Source: a candidate division CSSED10-310 bacterium
GTDB lineage: Bacteria; CSSED10-310; JAFGJC01
Assembly (NCBI GenBank): GCA_016929305.1
Contig: JAFGJC010000073.1
Location: forward strand, 1 to 13,588
DNA length: 13,588 nucleotides
Direction of reading: 5' to 3'
Part shown: positions 1 through 8,014 of the stretch, in pieces
Numbering within the stretch: the first letter of the stretch is position 1
Layout of the letters: each line of letters opens with the position of its first letter
Position numbers and translations under genes: made by a program
The notes under the pieces: model-generated
Seen by the model: only the letters and a program-made list of their open reading frames with translations
What the model was told of the DNA's origin: nothing
Database searches by the model: none

Positions 1-299
1 ATGATAATTTCTCCGAGTATCAGCGGATAATCGGGATCGGCAGGTATTTGGAATGAATCAGATCGATCACCCGGGGATTTCCATTCATAATATGGGAATG
101 AGAGAACATTCGTCGGTTTATCTGAATTTCGGTATTTCCTGCTCAATTCCTGAATGTATTGATCATTCACCAAAGAGATTTCAACCGTTCCGGGAGAACT
201 GGTGATGTGTTTTGCAATGATGTTTAACGAATCGTGCAGAATTTGAATAGATAATGGAGGTTCGGGATCATCCCGTTGATCAGAAACCATTGTTTCCAT
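1..299 (-). CDS. ybeY: Endoribonuclease YbeY, N-terminal part (cut by window edge)
   Basis: The first 99 or so residues of YbeY, the metal-dependent endoribonuclease needed for 16S rRNA 3' maturation and late ribosome quality control. The recognisable block is YRNSDKPTNVLSFP (about residues 56-69), matching the family YR..dkpTDVLSFP signature with Asn for the usual Asp, followed by LGEIII at the window edge (family LGDIvI). The zinc-binding H-G-x-L-H-x-x-G-Y-D-H motif would lie beyond position 1 and cannot be checked. I start at the ATG at 299 because AAGGAG lies 10 nt upstream; a second in-frame ATG at 290 has only a weak GGA. The start lies inside the pgpH 3' end (20-nt overlap), so translation is probably coupled. 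PhoH two genes upstream is the usual functional neighbour. Identification is firm; intactness is unknown. Confidence 0.9.
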   Translation of the reverse strand, partial: METMVSDQRDDPEPPLSIQILHDSLNIIAKHITSSPGTVEISLVNDQYIQELSRKYRNSDKPTNVLSFPYYEWKSPGDRSDSFQIPADPDYPLILGEII

Positions 300-2664
300 T
301 TTGCTTTTTCTCCTTGATCGGACGGTTATTTTGTGGATTCTTCACTTTCTCCGATTCCGAGTCATCAAAGTTGAAGCCTGGATAGGCAATACGGCTATGA
401 TAATTGCGCAACAACCTTTCAAAAACCTTATCTGCTATAATTGTTAATTCTCTAAAAGTCAATTCGCAATCATCGAACTGGTGATCTTGAAATTTTGACA
501 GGGTAATTTTTTGAACCAGGGTTTTTAATGCTGACGACGAGGGTGATTTCAGGCTGCGAGCAGCAGCTTCGACTGCATCTGCGATGAGAACAATAGCCGC
601 CTCCTTACTCCGGGGACGAGGTCCCGGATAACGGAATTCGTCTTCAGCGAGATCTTGAGTATTTTTATAATTCAACGCTTTATCATAAAAGAATGACAGT
701 AGAGATGTACCATGGTGTTGTTGAATAATACTGATAATGTCAAGTCCCAAACGATGTTTTTTAGCGAGTTCGACACCTTCCTTGACGTGATTCCTGATAA
801 TCATGGCACTCATAGTTGGTGTTAATTCGTTATGCGGATTTTTTCCTCGAATATTTTCAATAAAATAGTGTGCCTTAGATACCTTACCAATATCATGATA
901 ATAAGCACCGACCCTGGCCAGTAAAGAATTCGCGCCAATAGATTCAGCGGCTATTTCCGCGAGATCTCCAACAATCAGCGAATGATGGTGTGTTCCGGGA
1001 GCTTCCATCGCTAAACGGCGTAGCAGAGGTTGATTGAAGTTGGATAACTCCAGCAGTCTGATATCCGTCGGAATACGAAACATCCATTCCAGAATGGGCA
1101 GTAATATTGTCACGATGAAAGAAACCAATATTCCGCTTAAAAGTGCTAATAAAGATGAATATGCTGCATTGAAAGATACAATCTCACCCCGGAGTGAATA
1201 GAGTATTGCAACCATTGTTGTATTGGCTAGACTCACAAGAAATCCAGCCTGGATAACCATAGTGCGTTGTTTGTATTGCGTAACGGCATAAACTGATGCA
1301 CAACTTGACATCATGGCGTATAGACCGATGAGGAAACTTCGGTCACCTGAAATGCCTGCCAAAATACCGAATAAAAAGCTGAAAAAAACGCCAATACGTA
1401 TATCTACCAATAGAGTCAGCAGCATTGCACCCACTGCATATGGTATAGCGTAGGTATAAGGTTCTGAAAGATTAAAAGGATGTTTTTGCATTAAATCAGG
1501 AAGGAATGAAGCCAGTTTTAAGAATACTTTCACGATCAACACTTGTAACACCGAAACGATACCGATTAAAACAAGTCGGTTTCTGTCAGATAGCAACCAT
1601 TTATGGAACCTGCGAATTTGGATCGTAACAATAGCAAGCAAAACACAAACAAAGACCAGACTTGCAAGAAAAACTAACCCAAATCTGGATTCTTGTCCCA
1701 TGCGGTTGAGATAGTCCAAACGATTTTTTATTTCAGGAGTTATTTGTTCACCTGCATGTGCGACGATTTCACCTGCATTTACTTTGTAGTATACCGGCAC
1801 GACCGAATCTCTAGCTATTTTTCGCCTTGCTTGAGTTAACTGCATATTAGGTGTGAGATTTGGACGAATCATTGCTCTAGCAACCTCAGCCGAGATGTCC
1901 TGGAGAATTTGATTGTCCGGAAAAAGACGTGACGCCATGATGTCAATCTCACGCCATGCATCCTCAACGGAAACAACAAGATCCAAATTATAGACTATCT
2001 TCTCGTCACCCGTCGCTAAATCTTTCCTGATTAAACCATTCGGAGCTTGCTCCAATAATAGGTTTCGATTGGCAACAATTGAGTATTGAGATATTCGGTC
2101 AAATATTTGACCAACACCTTTTTCGATTTCAGCAGAAAAGTTCAGTGATTTGAGTAATTGGAAAGTGTCAAATGACATTTTTATCATGGAGTCCTGCATG
2201 AAATCATCGTATTCATCGCGAGCTTTGTTTTCAGTTACTGCTTGAGATTGAGGTGTTTGAGTGGATTGAGGCCATGGGGTTGCAACTTGATCACTCAATT
2301 CTTCCCGGAATCTCTCACTCCGAAGCTTTTGACGAAAATTTGCAAAATCAGCTGTTAATCTCTGCCGCAGCTTTTGTCCCATATTGCTGTCATAGTCAAA
2401 AACGGGGCGGACTATACGTTCAGCCTGTTCGCGTCTTTTTTCTGTCGTTACTTCATCAATCAATGTGAAATCAAGGTTTGATTTGATGTCCTCCCACACT
2501 TTATTCCCAACTTCTAAATCTTCATAGGAAGGTAGAGGTGGGGGAGTCAGCAGGTATGCCATAACTAATACAAGCGCGATAACTCCTGTAACACTAATCC
2601 AGCGTGAAAGCATCATTCCCATAAATTGCTGTTTGAGATGTAGTTTTTTACCGAATTTGCCCAT
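280..2664 (-). CDS. pgpH: 7TM-HD cyclic-di-AMP phosphodiesterase, PgpH/YqfF family
   Basis: A 794-residue membrane protein with the PgpH architecture: one N-terminal membrane segment (about 22-40), a large extracytoplasmic 7TMR-HDED region (about 41-325), a cluster of about seven membrane segments (330-528), and a cytosolic HD phosphohydrolase domain (about 550-760). Expected metal and catalytic residues are present: H559-H561 in GTHHHS, H590-D591 in YYHDIGK, H626, H650-H651 in QQHHG, and D696 in IADAVEA. Characterised PgpH proteins (Listeria, Bacillus) hydrolyse c-di-AMP to pApA; that activity is inferred here by homology. The order phoH-pgpH-ybeY is conserved in many bacteria. Residues about 128-149 are a Gln/Thr/Pro-rich stretch in the extracytoplasmic region. 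The ATG at 2664 has no good Shine-Dalgarno; the Met at residue 14 or 17 is an alternative, but both lie just before the first membrane helix, so the topology is unchanged. Confidence 0.93.
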   Translation of the reverse strand: MGKFGKKLHLKQQFMGMMLSRWISVTGVIALVLVMAYLLTPPPLPSYEDLEVGNKVWEDIKSNLDFTLIDEVTTEKRREQAERIVRPVFDYDSNMGQKLRQRLTADFANFRQKLRSERFREELSDQVATPWPQSTQTPQSQAVTENKARDEYDDFMQDSMIKMSFDTFQLLKSLNFSAEIEKGVGQIFDRISQYSIVANRNLLLEQAPNGLIRKDLATGDEKIVYNLDLVVSVEDAWREIDIMASRLFPDNQILQDISAEVARAMIRPNLTPNMQLTQARRKIARDSVVPVYYKVNAGEIVAHAGEQITPEIKNRLDYLNRMGQESRFGLVFLASLVFVCVLLAIVTIQIRRFHKWLLSDRNRLVLIGIVSVLQVLIVKVFLKLASFLPDLMQKHPFNLSEPYTYAIPYAVGAMLLTLLVDIRIGVFFSFLFGILAGISGDRSFLIGLYAMMSSCASVYAVTQYKQRTMVIQAGFLVSLANTTMVAILYSLRGEIVSFNAAYSSLLALLSGILVSFIVTILLPILEWMFRIPTDIRLLELSNFNQPLLRRLAMEAPGTHHHSLIVGDLAEIAAESIGANSLLARVGAYYHDIGKVSKAHYFIENIRGKNPHNELTPTMSAMIIRNHVKEGVELAKKHRLGLDIISIIQQHHGTSLLSFFYDKALNYKNTQDLAEDEFRYPGPRPRSKEAAIVLIADAVEAAARSLKSPSSSALKTLVQKITLSKFQDHQFDDCELTFRELTIIADKVFERLLRNYHSRIAYPGFNFDDSESEKVKNPQNNRPIKEKKQNGNNGF
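310..315 (-). promoter_or_regulatory. Ribosome binding site of ybeY
   Basis: AAGGAG inside the last codons of pgpH, 10 nt before the ATG at 299. It favours that start over the in-frame ATG at 290. The spacing is slightly long. Confidence 0.5.
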
Positions 2665-2684
2665 TCAATAACCCATTGTTTGTT

Positions 2685-3686
2685 TCATTTGTCATCTATT
2701 TTCTGTTTATCCGCATTTTCATATGCTTTTACGATGTCCTGCACGAGTTTGCATCGGACAACATCTCTGCGTGTAAAATAGATGAATTCAGTCGATGGAA
2801 CCGTATTAAGAATGGTTTGAACTTCGACCAAACCCGATTTTTGTTTCAAAGGTAAATCGATTTGAGTTATATCGCCCGTAATAACCGTTTTAGCGTTAAA
2901 ACCAAGTCTGGTTAAAAACATTTTCATCTGCTCAGGTGTCGTGTTCTGGGCTTCATCCATAATGATAAATGAATCATTTAAAGTTCGCCCACGCATATAA
3001 GCAATCGGTGCAACTTCAATAACTCCCCTCTCAACCATCCTATTCGCTCTGTCAACCTCCAGCATATCATACAATGCATCATAAAGAGGTCTTAGGTAAG
3101 GATTCACTTTCTGGTACATATCACCTGGAAGAAAACCCAGACTTTCACCTGCTTCCACGGCTGGTCTGGCCAGAATAATGCGGCTGACCTTTTTGGCCAG
3201 CAGATATGTTACTGCGACAGCGACGGCAAGATATGTCTTCCCGGTTCCTGCCGGTCCAATCGAAAACACCAGGTCATTCCGCTGTATGGCATCAATATAT
3301 TTTTTCTGCATGGGAGTTTTGGGAAATACTTTCCTGTGGGAAGTCGTTAAAATATGGCTACCCAAGAGTAAATCTCTCATGGAATCTGCATGTTGACCAT
3401 CTTGATATTGACGTATCGCCATTTGAAATTCCTGACGTGTCACTGAAAAACCTTCTACAACCATACCCTCGAGATTACTTAAAATATTTAATGCTGCGTT
3501 TACATCATTTTTTTGCCCGGAGATTTTCAAATCACGCCCATGCGCAGATATTGAAATTTGAAACGCTTTTTGCAGCATTTCCAAATGCTCATCAAAACTC
3601 CCGTAAAACTGCTGTAAATCTTTAATTTTTTTTAGAGTAATTCCGCTGGTATAAATCTCTTTATCCGCACTTTTTGAGGAAGCCAA
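2685..3686 (-). CDS. phoH: PhoH family ATPase (PhoL/YbeZ type)
   Basis: A 333-residue cytosolic P-loop ATPase of the PhoH family, close to the usual 310-350. An N-terminal region of about 110 residues resembling a small RNA-binding (KH-like) fold precedes the ATPase core. The Walker A motif is GPAGTGKT at 144-151 and the Walker B/DEAQ motif is IIMDEAQNTT at 241-250. Other family blocks are RPAVEAGESLGFLPGD, YMRGRTLND and TGDITQIDLP. YbeZ-type PhoH proteins work with YbeY in rRNA processing, and ybeY lies two genes downstream. The start is TTG at 3686 (not ATG), chosen because a strong GGGAGG lies 4 nt upstream and no in-frame ATG or GTG occurs in the first codons. It begins 35 nt after the SPOR gene and ends 20 nt before pgpH. 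Family assignment is certain; the substrate is not known from the sequence. Confidence 0.95.
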   Translation of the reverse strand: MASSKSADKEIYTSGITLKKIKDLQQFYGSFDEHLEMLQKAFQISISAHGRDLKISGQKNDVNAALNILSNLEGMVVEGFSVTRQEFQMAIRQYQDGQHADSMRDLLLGSHILTTSHRKVFPKTPMQKKYIDAIQRNDLVFSIGPAGTGKTYLAVAVAVTYLLAKKVSRIILARPAVEAGESLGFLPGDMYQKVNPYLRPLYDALYDMLEVDRANRMVERGVIEVAPIAYMRGRTLNDSFIIMDEAQNTTPEQMKMFLTRLGFNAKTVITGDITQIDLPLKQKSGLVEVQTILNTVPSTEFIYFTRRDVVRCKLVQDIVKAYENADKQKIDDK

Positions 3687-3690
3687 AACA

Positions 3691-3696
3691 CCTCCC
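3691..3696 (-). promoter_or_regulatory. Strong ribosome binding site deciding the TTG start of phoH
   Basis: GGGAGG (extended AAAGGGAGGTG) lies 4 nt before the TTG codon at 3686. It is among the best Shine-Dalgarno matches in the minus-strand run and is the main reason to accept a TTG start. A GTG at 3691-3689 is out of frame. Confidence 0.65.
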
Positions 3697-3721
3697 TTTA
3701 TTTATGATAATTCAGATGTTA

Positions 3722-4288
3722 TCACTCATTTACCTTTATGATAAAAGCATCCCGATAACCTTCCGTTTTAATTTTATGTAGCATTGTTTCCGCATCCTGA
3801 TCATTTGAAAACGGACCTATTCTGACCTGATAATGCACATTGCCTGTGTTATATCGCTTAGTATATAAATAGCTTGGAAAATTCATTTTCCTCAGTTTTT
3901 TGTTGAGTCTTTCCGCATCATTGCTGTTCGGGACTGATGACACCTGGATAGCGTATAAACCCTCGGTTTTTTCGATAGAATCCGTCAGAACACTTGATTC
4001 GCTGAAATTAGCTACTGGATCAATTCCAGATGTGACATTCATTTCCGGAATTGAAGTTGGTTGAAGATCCTTTTGCTGATTTTCATGCCGTGTATTTAAA
4101 GTGATTCGTTCTTCTGCGATGTAGCTTATATTGTCCTGTGGATAAGGGCGCTCTCCTCGATCACTCGCATTTTTATCGAACGACTGTCCGGTAAAAAAAC
4201 CGAAAATGAATGACAGGGAAATGATTATCCCACATGAAGTTATTAGAATATAAGCATGCTTTTTAGGTATTTCGTATGAATCAGCCAT
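3722..4288 (-). CDS. Small SPOR-domain membrane protein
   Basis: A 188-residue predicted inner-membrane protein. Residues 1-11 are short and polar, 12-33 form one hydrophobic membrane segment, about 35-107 are a polar low-complexity linker, and 109-186 are a SPOR domain (YAIQVSSVPNSNDAERL ... YQVRIGPFSNDQDAETML). This is the FtsN/DedD-like topology, with the SPOR domain outside the cytoplasmic membrane. SPOR domains bind peptidoglycan lacking stem peptides at division sites, so a septal or wall-associated role is likely, but the sequence gives no partner. I do not assign it to ftsN or dedD: the linker shows no FtsN-like motif I recognise, and SPOR proteins are diverse. It starts 8 nt after the slipin stop, without a convincing Shine-Dalgarno, which suggests translational coupling. 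It sits where Bacillus has the unrelated yqfB-yqfD genes. Confidence 0.85.
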   Translation of the reverse strand: MADSYEIPKKHAYILITSCGIIISLSFIFGFFTGQSFDKNASDRGERPYPQDNISYIAEERITLNTRHENQQKDLQPTSIPEMNVTSGIDPVANFSESSVLTDSIEKTEGLYAIQVSSVPNSNDAERLNKKLRKMNFPSYLYTKRYNTGNVHYQVRIGPFSNDQDAETMLHKIKTEGYRDAFIIKVNE

Positions 4289-4296
4289 TAATTGTA

Positions 4297-5070
4297 TTAC
4301 GATTTATCCTGCGACGGGTGCATAAAAACTTTGAAGAAATCAATGGGTATCGGGAAAATTGTTGTAGAATTGTTTTCTGTGGCGATTTCAGAAAGTGTTT
4401 GCAGATAACGCATCTGCAATGCCATGGGTTGTTTGGATATGACTTCTGCAGCCATCAGCAATTTTTCAGACGCTTGATATTCACCCTCCGCTGCAATCAC
4501 TTTCGCTCTTCTCTCGCGCTCCGCTTCAGCTTGCCGCGCCATTGCCCGTTGCATCTCTACCGGAAGATCGACATGTTTAACTTCAACATTTGAAATTTTT
4601 ATCCCCCATGGGTCAGTGTGTTTATCCAGAATCTGCTGGAGATCATGATTGATCTTATCACGGTTCGACAACAAATCATCGAGTTCATGCTGACCCAGCA
4701 CACTCCGAAGGGTTGTTTGAGCAAGCTGAGAGGTTGCATATAAATAGTTTTCAACTTCAATTATAGCTGCTATCGGTTTCATAACTCTGAAGTAAATAAC
4801 TGCATTTACCTTAACTGACACATTATCACGAGTAATGATATCTTGTGGCGGTACATCCATTGCCACCAAACGCGTGCTGACTCTAACTATACGATCAATG
4901 GGAGCGAATACAAAAATCAAACCAGGACCCTTAGCCTCCGACAAAACACGGCCCAACCGAAAAATGACACCTCTTTCATATTCCCTCAGAATCTTTAAAC
5001 AACTGAACAGATAGACAACAACTACACCAACCACAAAAATCACAGGTAAGAAATTCTCATAACCATCCAC
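4297..5070 (-). CDS. Slipin, SPFH/stomatin-like membrane protein
   Basis: A 257-residue bacterial slipin. One N-terminal hydrophobic segment (about 8-25) is followed by the SPFH/band 7 domain (about 28-190). Family blocks are YERGVIFRLGR (31-41), GPGL (48-51), the MDVPPQDIITRDNVSV region, LRSVLG (121-126) and the charged helix AEAERERRAKVIAAEGE. A hydrophobic C-terminal patch near 236-248 (TTIFPIPIDFFKV) matches the part of archaeal stomatin cut by its partner NfeD protease. Slipins oligomerise and organise membrane microdomains. The gene lies 12 nt after nfeD, the standard pairing. The start is GTG at 5070, supported by AAGGAGG with a 7-nt spacer; no in-frame ATG occurs nearby. It is shorter than Bacillus FloA (about 330 residues), so I call it a slipin rather than floA. 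Confidence 0.93.
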   Translation of the reverse strand: MDGYENFLPVIFVVGVVVVYLFSCLKILREYERGVIFRLGRVLSEAKGPGLIFVFAPIDRIVRVSTRLVAMDVPPQDIITRDNVSVKVNAVIYFRVMKPIAAIIEVENYLYATSQLAQTTLRSVLGQHELDDLLSNRDKINHDLQQILDKHTDPWGIKISNVEVKHVDLPVEMQRAMARQAEAERERRAKVIAAEGEYQASEKLLMAAEVISKQPMALQMRYLQTLSEIATENNSTTIFPIPIDFFKVFMHPSQDKS

Positions 5071-5077
5071 GACTATT

Positions 5078-5084
5078 CCTCCTT
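5078..5084 (-). promoter_or_regulatory. Ribosome binding site deciding the GTG start of the slipin gene
   Basis: A consensus AAGGAGG overlaps the TAA stop of nfeD and lies 7 nt before the GTG at 5070. The overlap of stop codon and ribosome site suggests coupled translation of the protease and its slipin partner. Confidence 0.7.
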
Positions 5085-6504
5085 ATCTGTTTCCACTGTC
5101 CACCAAATCAACCGTCAAAGTCAATCCTTCAACTGAAATTACCTTTACTTTCGTGTTTTCGGGAACGAGTTGATCTCTGGTGAAACGTGCATTCCAGATT
5201 TCTCCGTGAATAAAAACTTGTCCCTCAGGATTTAAAGCTTTCGTTACTTTCCCCGTTAAACCCACCATTCCTGCATCACCCGTATTTGCTTTGGTTCTGT
5301 GGGATCTGACGACCAGACTCAAAAGGAAAACAACGATGACAGCTACCGCTATTGCCAATGGAATAATTGCTTTCATTGACACCTCCATACCGGGTAAATC
5401 GGAATCAATAAGCATAGATGCACCCAGTAACAAAGCAACGATTCCCCCAACGGTAAGAACACCGTAACTCTGTACTTTAACTTCCGCTATAAAAAATCCA
5501 AACGATAAAAGCATGAGAAACAGTCCGGCATAATTGATAGGCAGTGTGTGCATCGAAAACAATGCCATGAGTAAACTTATTGCTCCAACAACACCCGGCA
5601 GAATATAGCCCGGATGTGTTAACTCAATATACAAGCCAATCAAGCCACCAAACAGCAAATAAATGGCAATCGTGGGATTGATGATAATGGATAGGAGTTT
5701 TTGTCGCCATGTCATTGGCTTCTCAACGACAACCGCATCATCCAATATCAGTGTTTTTTCACCGGAAGGCAGCGCTACAATCGACCCATTAATCTTGTCA
5801 ATTAATTCACGACGGTTTTGGGCTATAAAATCAATAACTCCAGCTTCCAAAGCCTCCTGTTCCGTCGATGAAACACTCTCGACAATCGCAGATGTAACCC
5901 AAGCGATATTTCGATGGCGATTTTCTGCAACGGTGCGCGCCCATGCGAGCGTGTCGTTGATGATTTTCTGTTCCATCACACCGCCTTGCCCCTGTCTCGG
6001 CAACTCAGGTTTTTCTGCATCCTGTATGGGAACATTTTGGGGAATTTCAGGAGGTTCTTGTTGCGGCGCAGAAGGACCGATGGAAACCGGATGCGCTGCT
6101 CCTATATTCGTTGCAGGTGCCATCGCAGCAATATGCGCTGCAATAGTGATGAACATCCCTGCAGAGGCAGCTCTGGCGCCCTGTGGATACACATATACAA
6201 CAATCGGTACATTAGCATTCATTATCGATTGAACAATCGCATGAGTTGATTCGAGTACACCACCAGGAGTGTCCAGTTCAATTATCAGACATTGAATTCC
6301 TTCTGATTCGCCATTTGCGATAATATCGCGTAAATATTCAGAAACCATTGGATTGATGGTATCCTGAATCTGGGCAACCCAAATTTGTGGTATTGAACCT
6401 GACTCAACATCTGGCCCTGAAGCTGCTTGAACCGATGAGCAAATGAAAAGATGAGACCAGAGCAGCAATAAGAGTAAAATTCCATTTATTGTTTTCGATA
6501 CCAT
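5083..6504 (-). CDS. Membrane-bound serine protease, long-form NfeD (ClpP class)
   Basis: A 473-residue long-form NfeD protein. A signal peptide (1-28, ending SSVQAAS) leads into a ClpP-like serine protease domain (about 40-235), a block of about five membrane segments (270-400) and a C-terminal OB-fold NfeD domain (about 410-470). The catalytic dyad is visible: Ser114 in RAASAG and Lys180 in VMEQK, with the oxyanion-type DTPGG at 78-82. These match Ser97 and Lys138 of the archaeal protease PH1510, which cleaves the C-terminal tail of its stomatin partner. A Pro/Gln/Glu-rich insert of about 33 residues (144-176) separates the two catalytic regions and is longer than I expect for this loop. 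The ATG at 6504 has GAGAGGG 6 nt upstream and lies inside the 3' end of cysS (19-nt overlap). The slipin follows after 12 nt. Confidence 0.94.
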   Translation of the reverse strand: MVSKTINGILLLLLLWSHLFICSSVQAASGPDVESGSIPQIWVAQIQDTINPMVSEYLRDIIANGESEGIQCLIIELDTPGGVLESTHAIVQSIMNANVPIVVYVYPQGARAASAGMFITIAAHIAAMAPATNIGAAHPVSIGPSAPQQEPPEIPQNVPIQDAEKPELPRQGQGGVMEQKIINDTLAWARTVAENRHRNIAWVTSAIVESVSSTEQEALEAGVIDFIAQNRRELIDKINGSIVALPSGEKTLILDDAVVVEKPMTWRQKLLSIIINPTIAIYLLFGGLIGLYIELTHPGYILPGVVGAISLLMALFSMHTLPINYAGLFLMLLSFGFFIAEVKVQSYGVLTVGGIVALLLGASMLIDSDLPGMEVSMKAIIPLAIAVAVIVVFLLSLVVRSHRTKANTGDAGMVGLTGKVTKALNPEGQVFIHGEIWNARFTRDQLVPENTKVKVISVEGLTLTVDLVDSGNR

Positions 6505-7898
6505 CGAACACCCTCTCGTGTATCTTCCAAAACTACGCCTTTGCTCAGAAGCTCATCTCTTAGTTTGTCTGCCATGGCAAAGTTCTTCTGTTTTCTGGCT
6601 TCCTGACGCTTTTCAATCAATGTTTCGATTTCTTCTGATATCACATCTTGGGGATCATCTAATATATCCAAAATCTTATTTGTCATTTGGAGCAGCGAAA
6701 TGACTTCTTTTGCTTGATCAGAGGTCAAATCTTGAGATTCAATCAGTGGATTCACCTGCCGAACCATTTCAAATACAGCACCGAGTGATTTTGCTGTATT
6801 TAAATCATCAGCCAAACCATCCAGAAAATCTTCCCGGCATTTTGAAACAATGGATGTGATTTGAACATTTGCCGATTTATTCTCCAATTGGGAAATTTCA
6901 CTAAGACGTCTGTAAAAATTTCGCAGGCGATCAACCGCAGAACCAGCAGCATCAATGGCTTCGTCAGAAAAAATCAGCGGTTTTCGGTAATGCACCGATA
7001 ACAGAAAATAGCGCACAGCTAGAGGGTTGACGCCTGTTTTCGCCAGATTATGAACAGTTACAATGTTTCCAAGCGATTTGGACATTTTTTGAGTTTTCAT
7101 GTTTAAAAATGCACAATGCAGCCAATACCTGACGAACGTCTGCCCGAACGCAGCCTCACTTTGTGCAATTTCGTTTTCATGATGTGGAAAAATCAGATCT
7201 TCTGCACCCGTATGAATATCAAATGTTCTTCCAAGGTATTTTGCACTCATGGCTGAACATTCCAAATGCCATCCCGGTCTTCCTTTACCGACAGGAACGT
7301 CCCAGAACGGTTCCCCTTCCTTGTAAGCTTTCCATAAAACGAAATCACGAACATCTTCCTTGTCATACTCATCAGAATCGATACGCAACCCAGCCTGTGT
7401 CCTGTCCAGATCAATTTTAGAAAGTTTACCATAATCTTTGAACTTCGAGATACGAAAATAAATCGATCCATCAACTTCGTATGTCATCCCTGCATCAATA
7501 AGCCGCTTCACTAGATCAACCATCTCGTTGATATGTTCCGTAGCTTTGGGATTATACTCAACCGGTTCCAATCTGAGGAATCTGCAATCTTCAAAAAACG
7601 CATCCGTATACCGTTTTGCAAGGACATCGGTAGAAACACCTTCTTTTTTAGCATCTCGAATAATTTTATCATCAACATCAGTTATGTTCATGACATGCGT
7701 AACTACGTATCCGAATAATTTCAGGCTTCGACGCAATACATCTACAAAAACGAAATTTCTGAAATTACCGATATGCGCATAATCATAAACGGTTGGTCCA
7801 CATGAATAAATTTTCACCTGGTCTTTTTCCATGGGAACAAATTCCCGCTTATTACCAGAAAGCGTATCTGTGAAAAACAACTTGCGACGGATGGCCAT
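6486..7898 (-). CDS. cysS: Cysteine--tRNA ligase
   Basis: Cysteinyl-tRNA synthetase, which activates cysteine with ATP and loads it on tRNA-Cys in the cytosol. Its 470 residues are a normal length. The class I signatures are present: the HIGH-type motif AHIGN (41-45) and KMSKS (271-275). The four zinc ligands that recognise the cysteine thiol align with the E. coli enzyme: C33 in YSCGPTVYDY, C214 in LECSAM, and H239 and E243 in PHHENE. A DALR-type helical region and a C-terminal tRNA-binding tail (RQEARKQKNFAMADKLRDEL) complete the protein. The ATG at 7898 has AGGAG 7 nt upstream. It is the first gene of the minus-strand run. I saw no T-box leader: its 5' flank is short and shared with the divergent thiM promoter region. 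Confidence 0.97.
   Translation of the reverse strand: MAIRRKLFFTDTLSGNKREFVPMEKDQVKIYSCGPTVYDYAHIGNFRNFVFVDVLRRSLKLFGYVVTHVMNITDVDDKIIRDAKKEGVSTDVLAKRYTDAFFEDCRFLRLEPVEYNPKATEHINEMVDLVKRLIDAGMTYEVDGSIYFRISKFKDYGKLSKIDLDRTQAGLRIDSDEYDKEDVRDFVLWKAYKEGEPFWDVPVGKGRPGWHLECSAMSAKYLGRTFDIHTGAEDLIFPHHENEIAQSEAAFGQTFVRYWLHCAFLNMKTQKMSKSLGNIVTVHNLAKTGVNPLAVRYFLLSVHYRKPLIFSDEAIDAAGSAVDRLRNFYRRLSEISQLENKSANVQITSIVSKCREDFLDGLADDLNTAKSLGAVFEMVRQVNPLIESQDLTSDQAKEVISLLQMTNKILDILDDPQDVISEEIETLIEKRQEARKQKNFAMADKLRDELLSKGVVLEDTREGVRWYRKQ
6511..6517 (-). promoter_or_regulatory. Ribosome binding site of nfeD inside cysS
   Basis: GAGAGGG with a 6-nt spacer to the ATG at 6504, lying within the last codons of cysS. 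It confirms that the two genes truly overlap by 19 nt. Confidence 0.6.
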
Positions 7899-7938
7899 TG
7901 GGTTTCTCCTTTTTTAAATACGACATAAACCGATATTT

Positions 7939-7968
7939 ATTCTACACTATCTTTAAAATCGAAGTCTA
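7939..7968 (-). promoter_or_regulatory. Weak sigma-70-like promoter candidate for the cysS operon
   Basis: On the minus strand, TAGACT (7968-7963) and TAGAAT (7944-7939) are separated by 18 nt, about 40 nt before the cysS start. Matches to consensus are partial (4/6 and 5/6), and AT-rich DNA produces such pairs by chance. It is listed because a promoter must lie in this divergent gap. Confidence 0.25.
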
Positions 7969-8014
7969 CTCATCATCCATCAGTTTTATTTTTCTTTGTG
8001 ATAAGCATTGAGTT

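Noticed and set aside
3206..3625. 139-residue open frame on the plus strand, opposite phoH
   Set aside because: Antisense to conserved PhoH coding sequence including the Walker A region; composition and lack of any family motif mark it as a shadow frame.
5663..6232. 189-residue open frame on the plus strand, opposite nfeD
   Set aside because: It lies fully antisense to a well-supported protease gene, its translation is Cys/Ile-rich with no recognisable domain, and it has no independent support. It is a shadow frame.
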